DNA from: Chryseomicrobium excrementi
GTDB taxonomy: Bacteria > Bacillota > Bacilli > Bacillales_A > Planococcaceae
Length of the DNA: 64,000 bases
Assembly: GCF_002798305.1 (NCBI RefSeq)
Contig: NZ_PCGR01000002.1
Coordinates: forward strand, 172,034-236,033
Direction of reading: 5' to 3'
Shown: one piece after another, positions 24,732-32,796 of the stretch
Numbering within the stretch: position 1 is the first letter of the stretch
How the letters are laid out: every line of letters begins with the position of its first letter
Notes under the pieces: model-generated
Database searches by the model: none
The model's input: the letters and a program-made list of their open reading frames with translations, nothing else
Told to the model about the DNA's origin: nothing
Translations under genes and position numbers: made by a program

Positions 24732-25283
24732 TTACACTTTTCTTACCATGTAGGAGTAATTTGCCCCTGAGATGGTGCGAGTGGAGTATTCTTGGAAGCC
24801 GAGGCGCTCGTAAAGACGACGAGCCGCAGTGTTGGAGAGCTCGACGTTAAGAGTAAGTGCTTCGACTTGAAGTTCTTCCGCTAAGTGCATGGCATGCTGA
24901 AGTAGAGCTGTTCCGATGCCCCGCCCTCCGAATTCCTTACGAACTGAAACGGTATCTATGTACAACACATTTCCTTCTGTTTCTGGGTCGAAATCAGCAG
25001 AGGGGTTGAGTTCTCTGACAGCTTGTTTTAGTGGTGCATCTAATTGCTCCGCTTGCAGACCTGTATAGACAATGAGAAGTCCGGCGATTTGGTCGTCTTG
25101 CTCGTCTACCCAAATGGTTTCGTAGCTCAAGCGATTGGCCGGCTGGCTTGCCCAGTAGGCTAACTTTTCGAGCGCTTCGTCTTGAGTGATCGCTCCGGTA
25201 AGGGTGTATGCGATTTCGTGAATGGCATCGTACATAAGAGGCGCGAGGTGAGGAGCGTCCTTTGGGGTGGCTTTTCGTATCAT
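24732..25283 (-). CDS. GNAT family N-acetyltransferase
   Basis: The 183-residue acetyltransferase has the acetyl-CoA loop KEFGGRGIGTALLQHAMHLAEEL and the C-terminal NVELSNTAARRLYERLGFQEY of RimI-like GNATs. ATG 25283 follows GAAAGGAAGATCCCT. It has no gene close on the same strand; a hairpin element and a candidate sRNA gene lie upstream. The acceptor substrate is unknown. Confidence 0.85.
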   Translation of the reverse strand: MIRKATPKDAPHLAPLMYDAIHEIAYTLTGAITQDEALEKLAYWASQPANRLSYETIWVDEQDDQIAGLLIVYTGLQAEQLDAPLKQAVRELNPSADFDPETEGNVLYIDTVSVRKEFGGRGIGTALLQHAMHLAEELQVEALTLNVELSNTAARRLYERLGFQEYSTRTISGANYSYMVRKV

Positions 25284-25321
25284 AGGGATCTTCCTTTCTT
25301 GATTTCTAGAGTGGCGTTCTT

Positions 25322-25384
25322 CACATTTCTAGGTGTCCAGTTGCGAACGCCTTCCACATCTAAGGGTGTCCAGTTACACCGGCT
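25322..25384. repeat. Two direct repeats of about 33 bp
   Basis: CACATTTCTAGGTGTCCAGT (from 25322) and CACATCTAAGGGTGTCCAGT (from 25355) are near-identical copies 33 bases apart, placed against the hairpin element. No reading frame is supported here. Confidence 0.55.
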
Positions 25385-25476
25385 AGAAACCCACTCAAAA
25401 ATCAGCCATACCCGACGAGGCAAAGAGCGCCTCACCGGGCACGTCTGATTCCCGAGGAGTTTCTGGGCAAGCCGGT
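25379..25476. repeat. Long imperfect inverted repeat
   Basis: Nested complementary arms: CCGGCT (25379-25384) with AGCCGG, AGAAAC with GTTTCT, AATCAG (25400-25405) with CTGATT (25445-25450), and CCCG/GAGGC with GCCTC/CGGG around an AAAGAGC loop. It could be a folded RNA or a non-autonomous mobile repeat of the REP/MITE type. Confidence 0.55.
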
Positions 25477-25487
25477 TCCACTTTTCT

Positions 25488-25625
25488 AAATAAAAAACCC
25501 CTTTCCAAAAGGAAAGGGGTAGACTAGCCTTCTGCTAGTCTCTCATCTGCGGCGATCCAGACCACGCTCCACAACGTGTTCCCGAAGGAGTGTCTGTCCG
25601 ACTTACGCAGAGCAGCTCATCGCAA
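25488..25625 (-). ncRNA. Candidate small RNA of about 138 nt
   Basis: The minus strand shows a complete transcription unit without a reading frame: -35 TTGACT (25659-25654), 17 bases, -10 TATGAT (25636-25631), and a strong terminator at 25519-25488 (CCCCTTTCC-TTTT-GGAAAGGGG, then TTTTTTATTT). Inside, TCTGCG pairs with CGCAGA, CAGAC with GTCTG, and CTCC with GGAG in one long hairpin, followed by the hairpin GACTAGC-AGAAG-GCTAGTC. It matches none of 6S, SRP, tmRNA, RNase P or the riboswitch consensus patterns I know. It could be a trans-acting sRNA or an attenuated leader of the GNAT gene. Confidence 0.6.
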
Positions 25626-25630
25626 GATTC

Positions 25631-25659
25631 ATCATACGCTATTTTCACAACGAAGTCAA
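25631..25659 (-). promoter_or_regulatory. Promoter of the candidate sRNA
   Basis: TTGACT, 17-base spacer, TATGAT on the minus strand; close to SigA consensus. Confidence 0.7.
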
Positions 25660-25728
25660 AAGCAGGAGTTTCTGGAACTGGCCTCGAACTAGTAAACTAG
25701 AAACACCAGATGAAGAGAGGTTTTCTAG

Positions 25729-26928
25729 ATGAATTCACTATATGCACGCACCTATCAGGCTGCTTATCGCGGCATTTCCAAATTCTTGCCCTGGCGCACG
25801 CCGCTTCTCGTAGCGGGAGAAGGTAGTGTGATTGAGAGTGTCAACGAATTGAAGCACCGCCAAGTGACACGCTTCTTACTTGTGACGGACCAAGCGATGA
25901 CCGACCTTGGCTTGTACCAACCGTTTGTAGAACGCGCAGCGGAATTACATATTGAAGCCGTACCTTACGATCAAACAGTGCCAAACCCGACCATCACCAA
26001 TATTGAACAAGCCTACGCTCTTTACAAGGAGCAGCACTGCCAAGCGATTGTTGCATTTGGAGGAGGTTCAGTCATTGACTGTGCGAAAGGGGTAGCCGCT
26101 CGAGTGGCCCAGCCGAACAAGTTGATACCGGATATGAAAGGGCAATTAAAGGTACGCAAAGCGACGCCATTCTTAATGGCGATTCCGACTACTGCTGGAA
26201 CAGGAAGTGAAGGGACCGTAGCCGCTGTCATTTCGAATCCAGAATCGAAAGAAAAGTATGCGGTGAATGACACGGTGCTAATCCCTGATGTGGCTGTGTT
26301 AGATCCAGAGCTTACAGTGGGATTACCCGCTGCGTTGACAGCGACCACAGGAATGGATGCATTGACTCATGCAGTCGAAGCCTTTATCGGCCACAGCAAT
26401 ACACCGGAAACGGAAGCGTATAGTAAAGAAGCGGTCGAACTGATTTTTAAGTGGTTACCGGTCGCTTATCAAGAAGGAACGAACATGGAAGCGCGCCGTG
26501 CGATGCAAAAAGCATCGTACCTAGCAGGGCTTGCTTTTACACGTGCTTATGTAGGAAATGTACATGCCGTGGCTCATACGCTTGGAGGTTACTACAATGT
26601 ACCCCACGGTTTAGCGAATGCCGTGCTACTGCCAGTCCTGCTTCGTTTTTATGGAGAAACGGTCACTTCTCGACTTGCAAAACTTGCTGAGTTTGCTGGA
26701 GTTGCGGAGGGTGGAAAGTCAGAGAAAGAAAATGCAGAGGCGTTTATCCGTAAGGTTGAAGAAATGAACAAAGAAATGAACATCCCTACTAAAATTGAAG
26801 GAATCGAAGAAAAAGATATAAAAGAGATGGCGAAAAAGGCGTATAAAGAGGCCAATCCTTTGTATCCCGTGCCTGTCATTATGAGCAAAAAAGACTTTGA
26901 ATCGATCTATCGTAAGATTCGCAGCTAA
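25729..26928 (+). CDS. Iron-containing alcohol dehydrogenase
   Basis: The 399-residue enzyme is a group III ADH: AFGGGSVIDCAKG (NAD-binding), PTTAGTGSEGT, TGMDALTHAVEAFIG and NVHAVAHTLGGYYNVPHGLANAVLLP carry the metal-binding His and Asp residues. It should oxidise alcohols or reduce aldehydes with NAD(P)H in the cytoplasm; the substrate is not predictable. ATG 25729 follows AAGAGAGG. The C-terminal EEKDIKEMAKKAYKEANPLYPVPVIM is complete. It is monocistronic, with no obvious regulator nearby. Confidence 0.92.
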   Translation: MNSLYARTYQAAYRGISKFLPWRTPLLVAGEGSVIESVNELKHRQVTRFLLVTDQAMTDLGLYQPFVERAAELHIEAVPYDQTVPNPTITNIEQAYALYKEQHCQAIVAFGGGSVIDCAKGVAARVAQPNKLIPDMKGQLKVRKATPFLMAIPTTAGTGSEGTVAAVISNPESKEKYAVNDTVLIPDVAVLDPELTVGLPAALTATTGMDALTHAVEAFIGHSNTPETEAYSKEAVELIFKWLPVAYQEGTNMEARRAMQKASYLAGLAFTRAYVGNVHAVAHTLGGYYNVPHGLANAVLLPVLLRFYGETVTSRLAKLAEFAGVAEGGKSEKENAEAFIRKVEEMNKEMNIPTKIEGIEEKDIKEMAKKAYKEANPLYPVPVIMSKKDFESIYRKIRS

Positions 26929-27017
26929 ATTTATACAAACTCCCTCATTTTTCCTATTGTGGAAGACGGATATATTGGTATATACTAGGAAATAACCAAT
27001 TATGAGGAGGGGGAGTC

Positions 27018-27530
27018 ATGACACGTAGTGTATATCATCAACTAAGTATATCTGCGCCATTAGCAGAAGTATGGACGTTGTGGACAGATGCGAAGGAAGT
27101 CATCAAATGGTTCGCGCCGGTCGCAAATGTGGAACCCGTGGTAGGAGGCAAGTATGAACTGTTTTTCATGCCAAGTAACTTGCCGAATAAGAATACGTCG
27201 GGCTGTCATATCGTGCACATGATCCCTGAGCAAGAATTAACGTTCACGTGGAAAGGTCCGAACCAATTCACAGAGTTGATGAATACGCCAGCGCCTCAGA
27301 CCCTTGTCACAGTCCGTTTTAAACAGAATCCAAATGGTTCTACTTGTGTCAAACTGTTTCATAGAGGATTCCAAGAAGACAGCTCTTGGGATTACGCTTA
27401 CGACTGGCACGAGCTGGTATGGGCAGGCGTTTTGAACCAACTACAGACACATGTGGAAAAATCCACTGACTATTTACTGGGCTATACCCCAAATATCGAG
27501 ACAAAACTAACTGTTTCCTGCGCAGGATGA
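27018..27530 (+). CDS. SRPBCC (AHSA1-like) family protein
   Basis: The 170-residue protein has the START-like fold pattern of AHSA1/CalC relatives: ISAPLAEVWTLWTDAKEVIKWFAP at the N-terminus, LTFTWKGPNQF in the middle, and WDYAYDWHELVWAGVLNQL as the long C-terminal helix. It likely binds a hydrophobic ligand. SD GAGGAGGGGG precedes ATG 27018. The stop codon lies in the loop of the terminator hairpin, so the 3' coding end is part of the stem. Confidence 0.82.
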   Translation: MTRSVYHQLSISAPLAEVWTLWTDAKEVIKWFAPVANVEPVVGGKYELFFMPSNLPNKNTSGCHIVHMIPEQELTFTWKGPNQFTELMNTPAPQTLVTVRFKQNPNGSTCVKLFHRGFQEDSSWDYAYDWHELVWAGVLNQLQTHVEKSTDYLLGYTPNIETKLTVSCAG

Positions 27531-27553
27531 CCTGCGAGGAAACAGTTTTTATT
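27509..27553 (+). terminator. Terminator overlapping the SRPBCC stop codon
   Basis: AACTGTTTCC (27509-27518) with GGAAACAGTT (27538-27547) and CGCAGG (27521-27526) with CCTGCG (27531-27536) form a 16-bp stem; the loop ATGA contains the stop codon TGA. A T-run follows. Confidence 0.9.
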
Positions 27554-27574
27554 TTTACGAGGATTACTGGGTTC

Positions 27575-27757
27575 TCACGCTCCTGGCAAGCGCTTGAAAA
27601 ATTGTTGAATGCCATAGACTAGAAAGATCAGTGCGGGAATCCCGATGACGAAATAAAGCACGGACCAGACGGGACCTTCACGCGGCATGATTTGTCCATA
27701 TACATATAAAAACAAAGTGCCGGCAACGAACATCGCCAGGTACTGAAAAAATTTCAT
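27575..27757 (-). CDS. Small two-helix membrane protein
   Basis: This 60-residue product has two hydrophobic segments (about 2-20 and 30-50: KFFQYLAMFVAGTLFLYVYG and WSVLYFVIGIPALIFLVYGI). The open frame runs further upstream, but ATG 27757 has SD GGAGG seven bases before it and removes a non-hydrophobic extension. It has no recognised family. It ends near the convergent SRPBCC gene and is divergent from the luciferase-like gene. Confidence 0.65.
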   Translation of the reverse strand: MKFFQYLAMFVAGTLFLYVYGQIMPREGPVWSVLYFVIGIPALIFLVYGIQQFFKRLPGA

Positions 27758-27897
27758 GGGGAGGCCTCCTTTTCCGTTTAGTGTAGCAGATATTCGGCCA
27801 AAAGACTGAAAATCTCGAATTCGAAGTGTTTCTCCTTTCTGCTGAGTGAGAAACTTCGTATACTGAAAGCACACGAGTAGCAGAAGGAGACGACTTC

Positions 27898-28959
27898 ATG
27901 GAAAACTATCGAATCAATAAAGCAACTGGTCTTGAATTTGGACTCTATACATTAGGGGACCATATGCCGAATCCTCATACAGGGGACCGCATTTCAGCGA
28001 AACAACGCATTGACGAGATTATTCGACTGGCACAGCTTGCCGAGCAAGCGGGCCTTGATTTCTTCAGTGTCGGAGAAAGTCATCAGGAGTATTTTGCAAC
28101 GCAAGCCCATGCGGTCGTGCTTGCAGCAATTGCACAAGCAACGGAGCGTATCAAAATCGGCAGTTCTTCTACAATTGTCAGTACGTCGGACCCGGTCCGT
28201 GTCTATGAAAACTTCGCAACTATCGATTTGATTTCAGGAGGGCGAGCGGAGATTGTAGCAGGCCGCGCTTCTAGAATCGGCTTGTTTGAACTTCTTGGGT
28301 ATGACATTCGTTACTACGAAGAGTTATATGAAGAGAAGTTTGATTTGTTGCTGCAGATCAATGAGCAGGAGAAAGTGACGTGGGAAGGGCGATTTAGAGC
28401 ACCACTGCGAGATGCCGAAGTGCTGCCGCGTCCAGTTGAAGGGAAACTCCCGATTTGGAGAGCCGTAGGAGGGCCACCTGCTAGTGCTATCAAAGCAGGA
28501 GCTGCTGGGGTCCCGATGATGCTTGCTATGTTAGGCGGGCAAGCCGAAAACTTCCAGTACTCAGTGGAAGCTTACCGCGAGTCGGCTCGGCAAGCAGGGT
28601 ATGACCCAAGCCAGTTACCAATTGCTACAGCAGGTATGTTCTTTGCTGCTGAGACTTCTCAAGAGGCCATCGACACGTATCATACTTATGTGGATAAAGG
28701 GATGATGAAGAGTAACGGGCGAGGGTATCCAAAGTTTGCATTTGAACAAAGTGCGCGAGATCCCCGTGATGTGCTGAATGTCGGCAGTCCGCAACAAATC
28801 ATCGAGAAAATCCTGTATCAACACGAATTGTTTGGCCATCAACGCTACATTGCCCAGATGGACTTTGGTGGCGTGCCGTTCGAAGCACTCGAACGTAATA
28901 TCGAACTGATCGGGTCGGAGATTCTGCCGGCAATCCGTAAGTATACGAGACAAGACTAA
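27898..28959 (+). CDS. LLM class flavin-dependent oxidoreductase
   Basis: The 353-residue enzyme belongs to the bacterial luciferase-like family: FGLYTLGDHMPNP at the N-terminus, AEQAGLDFFSVGESHQ, TSDPVRVYENFATIDLISGGRAEIVAGRASR and the C-terminal MDFGGVPFEALERNIELIG. It should use reduced FMN or F420-like flavin to oxidise an unknown substrate. SD GAAGGAGACGAC precedes ATG 27898. It is monocistronic, with a bidirectional terminator shared with the acyl-CoA dehydrogenase gene. Confidence 0.9.
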   Translation: MENYRINKATGLEFGLYTLGDHMPNPHTGDRISAKQRIDEIIRLAQLAEQAGLDFFSVGESHQEYFATQAHAVVLAAIAQATERIKIGSSSTIVSTSDPVRVYENFATIDLISGGRAEIVAGRASRIGLFELLGYDIRYYEELYEEKFDLLLQINEQEKVTWEGRFRAPLRDAEVLPRPVEGKLPIWRAVGGPPASAIKAGAAGVPMMLAMLGGQAENFQYSVEAYRESARQAGYDPSQLPIATAGMFFAAETSQEAIDTYHTYVDKGMMKSNGRGYPKFAFEQSARDPRDVLNVGSPQQIIEKILYQHELFGHQRYIAQMDFGGVPFEALERNIELIGSEILPAIRKYTRQD

Positions 28960-28963
28960 ATAG

Positions 28964-28995
28964 CCCGCCTTCCTTATGGGAAGGCGGGTTTTTGA
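28964..28995. terminator. Bidirectional terminator
   Basis: CCCGCCTTCC and GGGAAGGCGGG form a strong stem with a T-run on the plus side. It serves the luciferase-like gene and may also help end the convergent operon. Confidence 0.85.
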
Positions 28996-30189
28996 TCATT
29001 CACCTTCCCAAGCAGGAAGCATTTGAGAAAGCATCTTGTCTTCACGGTAGCCAAGCACATAATCTGCTTGCATCAACGTGTGGATTTCGCGTGTGCCCTC
29101 GTAGATAACAGGAGCTTTTGAGTTGCGAAGGAAACGCTCGACGGGATACTCGTCAGAATAGCCATTTGCTCCAAAAATCTGAACCGCGTCGTCTGCTGCT
29201 TTGTTAGCGAAATCACAGGCTTGCCACTTCGCTAGAGACGTCTCTCGAGTGTTGCGCTTGCCTTCATTTTTTAACTGACCTGCACGGTATACAAGTAAAC
29301 GATTCATCTGATAGCCAGCTTCCATATTCGCAAGCATTTGCTGAACCAGTTGGTGACGCCCAATCGGTTTTCCGAACGTTTCGCGCGTATGACAGTAGTC
29401 GACGCTTGCTTCAAGACACGCTTGGATCAGTCCGACGGCACCTGCAGCTACTGTGAAACGGCCGTTATCGAGAGCAGCCATGGCAATTTTAAATCCTTCG
29501 CCTTCTTTACCTAGCAAGTTCTCTTTCGGTACTTTCACGTCTTCAAAGAATAGTTCTCCAGTATTCCCCGCGCGGATTCCCAGTTTGCCTTTCACGGCTT
29601 GGGAAGAGAAGCCTTTCCACGTACGCTCGACGATGAACGCAGAAATAGCTTTGTGCTTGTCTTCCTTATTTCCTGTATAAGCGAAGATTAGGAAATGGTC
29701 GGCGATGTCACAAAGGGAAATCCATGCTTTTTGACCGTTCAGGATGTAATGGTCGCCATCTAATTTGGCAGTCGTCTGGAGAGCAGCTACGTCCGAACCG
29801 GCAGCCGGCTCTGTGAGTCCGAATGCGCCGATCTTCTCGCCTTTTGCTTGAGGAATCAGGTATTTCTCTTTCTGCTCTTCAGAACCCCATTGCAACAAAG
29901 TCATGCTGTTTAGACCTGTGTGCACCGAAACCGCTGTACGAAATGCTGTGTCTCCGCGCTCCAGTTCCTCACAGATGATCGCTAAAGAATTGTAATCCAT
30001 GCCGCTGCCGCCGTATTTCTCTGGAATACAGACGCCCATCAAGCCAAGCTCAGCGAGACGCTTGTAGATATTTTGGTCAAATTTCCCTTGGCGGTCCCAG
30101 TCGCGGATATGTGGAATAATCTCTTTGTCGACAAAGTCCCGTACAGTCTTGCGAAGCATCTTTTGTTCTTCTGAGAAATGAAAGTTCAT
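28996..30189 (-). CDS. Acyl-CoA dehydrogenase (glutaryl-CoA dehydrogenase-like)
   Basis: The 397-residue FAD enzyme has the full ACAD order: N-terminal helices, FGLTEPAAGSDVAALQT, the middle beta domain, and the C-terminal domain with QIFGANGYSDEYPVERFLRNSKAPVIYEGTREIHTLMQ. The catalytic base is the glutamate in YEGTREIH. Pairing with a class III CoA-transferase gene, which overlaps its start (ATGA), suggests a role in dicarboxylic acid (for example glutarate) breakdown, by analogy with glutaryl-CoA dehydrogenase clusters. The exact substrate is an inference. SD AAAAGGAGAG lies within the end of the upstream gene. Confidence 0.9.
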   Translation of the reverse strand: MNFHFSEEQKMLRKTVRDFVDKEIIPHIRDWDRQGKFDQNIYKRLAELGLMGVCIPEKYGGSGMDYNSLAIICEELERGDTAFRTAVSVHTGLNSMTLLQWGSEEQKEKYLIPQAKGEKIGAFGLTEPAAGSDVAALQTTAKLDGDHYILNGQKAWISLCDIADHFLIFAYTGNKEDKHKAISAFIVERTWKGFSSQAVKGKLGIRAGNTGELFFEDVKVPKENLLGKEGEGFKIAMAALDNGRFTVAAGAVGLIQACLEASVDYCHTRETFGKPIGRHQLVQQMLANMEAGYQMNRLLVYRAGQLKNEGKRNTRETSLAKWQACDFANKAADDAVQIFGANGYSDEYPVERFLRNSKAPVIYEGTREIHTLMQADYVLGYREDKMLSQMLPAWEGE

Positions 30190-31325
30190 GAATGTTCTCT
30201 CCTTTTAATCCATTTGGTTTGGTGTTGTCCCGGTTCTGGTGGTGCTAGACGATACGTCACTGGAGTCCTCGACAAGTGTAAGGGACTGCCGATAAGACGA
30301 ATAGTTCCGGCGACCGGATGAGTTTGGGTCACCCACATGTTGCGATGGGCAAGTTGTGGGTCATTTGTGAGCTGCTCGAATGTTTGAACTGGACCGCAGG
30401 GAATGCCAACTGCTCGCATCTGTTCGACCCACATCGAGACGGTCTGTTCCTTCAAGTACAGTTGAAGAATAGATGTTAACGTCTCGCGATTCTCCACGCG
30501 TCCGGCATTTGTAGCAAAGCACTCGGGAGGCTTCCAGCCAACCAGGTCGCAGAGTGCCTTGAACTGAATATTCGTTCCAACGGCTACAATCAACAAGCCG
30601 TCTTTCGCTTCGAATGTCTGGTAAGGTGCTATCTGGGCATGTGTGTTGCCTCTTCGTAAGGGCTCTTTGCCTGTCATCAGATAGTTGCTTCCAATATTGA
30701 CGAGGCTACTGACGGCACAGTCATAAAGTGACAGGTCGAGCTTTTGACCTTTTCCCGAAGTGTGGCGTTCAAGAAGCGCTGCTTGAATGCCAATGCAGGC
30801 GTATAAACCGGTCAGAATATCAACGATGGCGACGCCCATCTTTTGAGGACCCGACTCGGGTGTCCCGGTGATCTGCATCAGCCCGCTCATTCCCTGTAAG
30901 ATGAAGTCATATCCCGGAAGGTCTTTGAGAGGACCTGTCTCCCCGAAGCCTGTAATGCTACAGAATACGAGTCTTGGGTTGAGTGCGGCAAGTGATTCAT
31001 AGCCGAGCCCGAACCTTTCCATCGTCCCGGTCTTGAAGTTGTGCAATACGACATCGCTCGTCTTCACGAGATCTTTGAACTGTTCTTGTCCCTCTACAGT
31101 ACGCAAATCAAGCGTGATACTTTCCTTGTTGCGGTTGGCACTCAAATAATAGGCACTGACGCCTTCCTGGAAAGGTGGACCCCAATGGCGCGTCTCGTCC
31201 GAGCCGCCAGGAGCTTCGACTTTAATGACTTCTGCACCTAAGTCTCCAAAAATCATCGAGCAATAGGGACCGGCCAGTACGCGACTAAGGTCTAAAATTC
31301 GAAATCCTGCCAAGGCACCTGTCAT
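30186..31325 (-). CDS. CaiB/BaiF class III CoA-transferase
   Basis: The 379-residue enzyme has the family hallmarks: GFRILDLSRVLAGPYCSMIFGDLGAEVIKVE, LDLRTVEGQEQFKDLV and PGYDFILQGMSGLMQITG, where the Asp of GYDF is the catalytic residue. It moves CoA between acyl donors and acids. The dehydrogenase gene downstream overlaps by four bases, so the products act in one pathway, likely activation then oxidation of a carboxylic acid. Upstream are a leader of about 185 bases with an internal terminator and a promoter with a perfect palindrome. Confidence 0.9.
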   Translation of the reverse strand: MTGALAGFRILDLSRVLAGPYCSMIFGDLGAEVIKVEAPGGSDETRHWGPPFQEGVSAYYLSANRNKESITLDLRTVEGQEQFKDLVKTSDVVLHNFKTGTMERFGLGYESLAALNPRLVFCSITGFGETGPLKDLPGYDFILQGMSGLMQITGTPESGPQKMGVAIVDILTGLYACIGIQAALLERHTSGKGQKLDLSLYDCAVSSLVNIGSNYLMTGKEPLRRGNTHAQIAPYQTFEAKDGLLIVAVGTNIQFKALCDLVGWKPPECFATNAGRVENRETLTSILQLYLKEQTVSMWVEQMRAVGIPCGPVQTFEQLTNDPQLAHRNMWVTQTHPVAGTIRLIGSPLHLSRTPVTYRLAPPEPGQHQTKWIKRREHS

Positions 31326-31346
31326 ACGCGCTCCTTTCTTGCCATG

Positions 31347-31394
31347 AAAAAAGCCAATCCAAAAAGCCTTATAAAAAAGGTCGTTTTGGACTGG
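31347..31394 (-). terminator. Terminator or attenuator in the CaiB leader
   Basis: Minus strand: CCAGTCCAAAA (31394-31384) pairs with TTTTGGATTGG over 11 bp with one G-U, then GC and TTTTTT (31352-31347). It lies between the promoter and the CaiB start, so it must be read through or regulated. No known riboswitch core was recognised upstream of it. Confidence 0.7.
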
Positions 31395-31516
31395 CGGTAT
31401 GTCTGAGAAAGCATTCGGTGAAGAATGGTCGTCAGATTCGGCAGTTTTATAAGTAAAGTAGATTGCGGGTAGAGGCGTGGATAGACACGGCAGGTGTCTT
31501 GGCGCTTCTTACTACT

Positions 31517-31557
31517 ACTGTAGCGAATTTCAAGAGAAATGTAAATTGAATTTACAT
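31517..31557 (-). promoter_or_regulatory. Promoter with perfect 19-bp palindrome operator
   Basis: ATGTAAATT-G-AATTTACAT (31539-31557) is a perfect palindrome. On the minus strand its right half supplies the -35 TTTACA (31545-31540); 17 bases on is the -10 TACAGT (31522-31517). A TetR- or GntR-type repressor site is likely. No such regulator gene is adjacent. Confidence 0.75.
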
Positions 31558-31558
31558 A

Positions 31559-31879
31559 TTAATCAGATAATTTATCGAGTTGCAATTCGTATTGCTTATA
31601 AAGGTCACGAAGAGCAGATTGCAGCGCATTTCCTGCTTTTCCGAGATAATGCGTTTGAATCGCTGTAAGGGGCTGATCAATCCCGTCTCGCAAGCTATGT
31701 CCTCGGAGTAAATGATGGACAAAATCCTGCCCATGTTGGGTAGCGAGTGTACAAGATGCTGTTAAAATGACGTGGTACTTGCGGTCGATCTCGGCTGTGA
31801 TTGTGAGCGTCTCATACAGATTTTGAGCGGCCATTCCAGCAGGTAACCGTGCATGCCCCGCGATAAATGCAGTGTTCAT
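31559..31879 (-). CDS. DUF3870 family protein
   Basis: The 106-residue protein matches DUF3870: MNTAFIAGHARLPAGMAAQNLYETLTITAEID, then CTLATQHGQDFVHHLLRGHSL and HYLGKAGNALQSALRDLYKQY. The family has no known function and is often encoded near CoA or aromatic-acid catabolic genes, as here. ATG 31879 has SD AAGGAGAGGG; the frame is open 20 codons further but without an SD. Its TAA stop is one base from the palindromic operator of the CoA-transferase operon, so the two units may share control. Confidence 0.78.
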   Translation of the reverse strand: MNTAFIAGHARLPAGMAAQNLYETLTITAEIDRKYHVILTASCTLATQHGQDFVHHLLRGHSLRDGIDQPLTAIQTHYLGKAGNALQSALRDLYKQYELQLDKLSD

Positions 31880-32012
31880 AAGCCCTCTCCTTGTACCGTT
31901 TTCTTCAGTATAGCAGATAGCCTTTCGGGGTGAGCACATGTCTTGAATTCGAATTAATGACGTGGTAGGATAGCCTTTGTGATTACTTTTTGTAACCTAG
32001 GAGGAACGCAAC

Positions 32013-32651
32013 ATGACAAACGTGTTAGTAGTAAAAGCAAACAATCGCCCGGATGGGATTTCAACTAAAATGTACGACACATTTATGGAGACAGTAAAAG
32101 ACAGCAACGACTTGAACGTTCGCGTCTATGATGTATTTGAAGAAGATATGCCGTACTTCGGACAAGATCTGTTTAACGCATTCGGTAAAATGCAGAACGA
32201 AGAAGAACTGACAGACGTAGAGAAACGCATCTTGGCAGCGAAACAAAATGCTATGGACGCTGTATCTGAAGCAGATGTTCTAGTATTTGCTTTCCCACTT
32301 TGGAACCTAACAATTCCAGCAGCGCTTCAAACATTCATTGACTACGTATACTCAGCTGGTTTCACTTTCAAATACGATGCTGAAGGAAATCTCGTTCAGT
32401 TGATGCCAGAGAAGAAAGTCATTCTTTTAAATGCGCGTGGAGGCTTGTACTCTGCACCTGAAATGGCACCAATGGAGATGTCTTATAACTACATGCAGAA
32501 TGTATTCGGTGGCGTGTTCGGCATGGAAATCATCGAAAACGTGATCATCGAAGGTCACAATGCCAACCCACAACAAGCAGAAGCGATTGTGGCAGCTGGT
32601 ATGGAACGTGTTCGTGAAGTTGCACAAAAACTTGTAGCTCAATACGCTTAA
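32013..32651 (+). CDS. azoR: FMN-dependent NADH-azoreductase
   Basis: The 212-residue flavodoxin-fold enzyme is of the AzoR type: FAFPLWNLTIPAALQTFIDYV, GFTFKYDAEGNLVQLMPEKKVILLNARGG and YMQNVFGGVFGMEIIENVIIEGHN. It reduces azo dyes and quinones with NADH and is usually part of thiol or quinone stress defence. SD AGGAGGAACGC precedes ATG 32013. It is monocistronic with a terminator at 32665. Regulation is not visible. Confidence 0.9.
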   Translation: MTNVLVVKANNRPDGISTKMYDTFMETVKDSNDLNVRVYDVFEEDMPYFGQDLFNAFGKMQNEEELTDVEKRILAAKQNAMDAVSEADVLVFAFPLWNLTIPAALQTFIDYVYSAGFTFKYDAEGNLVQLMPEKKVILLNARGGLYSAPEMAPMEMSYNYMQNVFGGVFGMEIIENVIIEGHNANPQQAEAIVAAGMERVREVAQKLVAQYA

Positions 32652-32664
32652 GATGAATCGTTTA

Positions 32665-32697
32665 GGAGAGAGGACGTGTTCCTCTCTCTTTTTTTGT
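32665..32697 (+). terminator. Terminator of azoR
   Basis: GAGAGAGGA and TCCTCTCTC around CGTGT, followed by seven T. Confidence 0.9.
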
Positions 32698-32796
32698 GAG
32701 AAAAGGCCTGTCCATTCTTCGTTTGCTTGTCAAATATAAGGGGTAAAGGTATAGTTGTAACCGAAGTTTATTTTTTACGCGAAGGGATGAGGAAAC

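Noticed and set aside
25488..25625. 6S RNA, SRP RNA or tmRNA at the candidate sRNA locus
   Set aside because: The GGAAGCAGC-type SRP loop, tmRNA ends and the 6S central bubble pattern are not seen.
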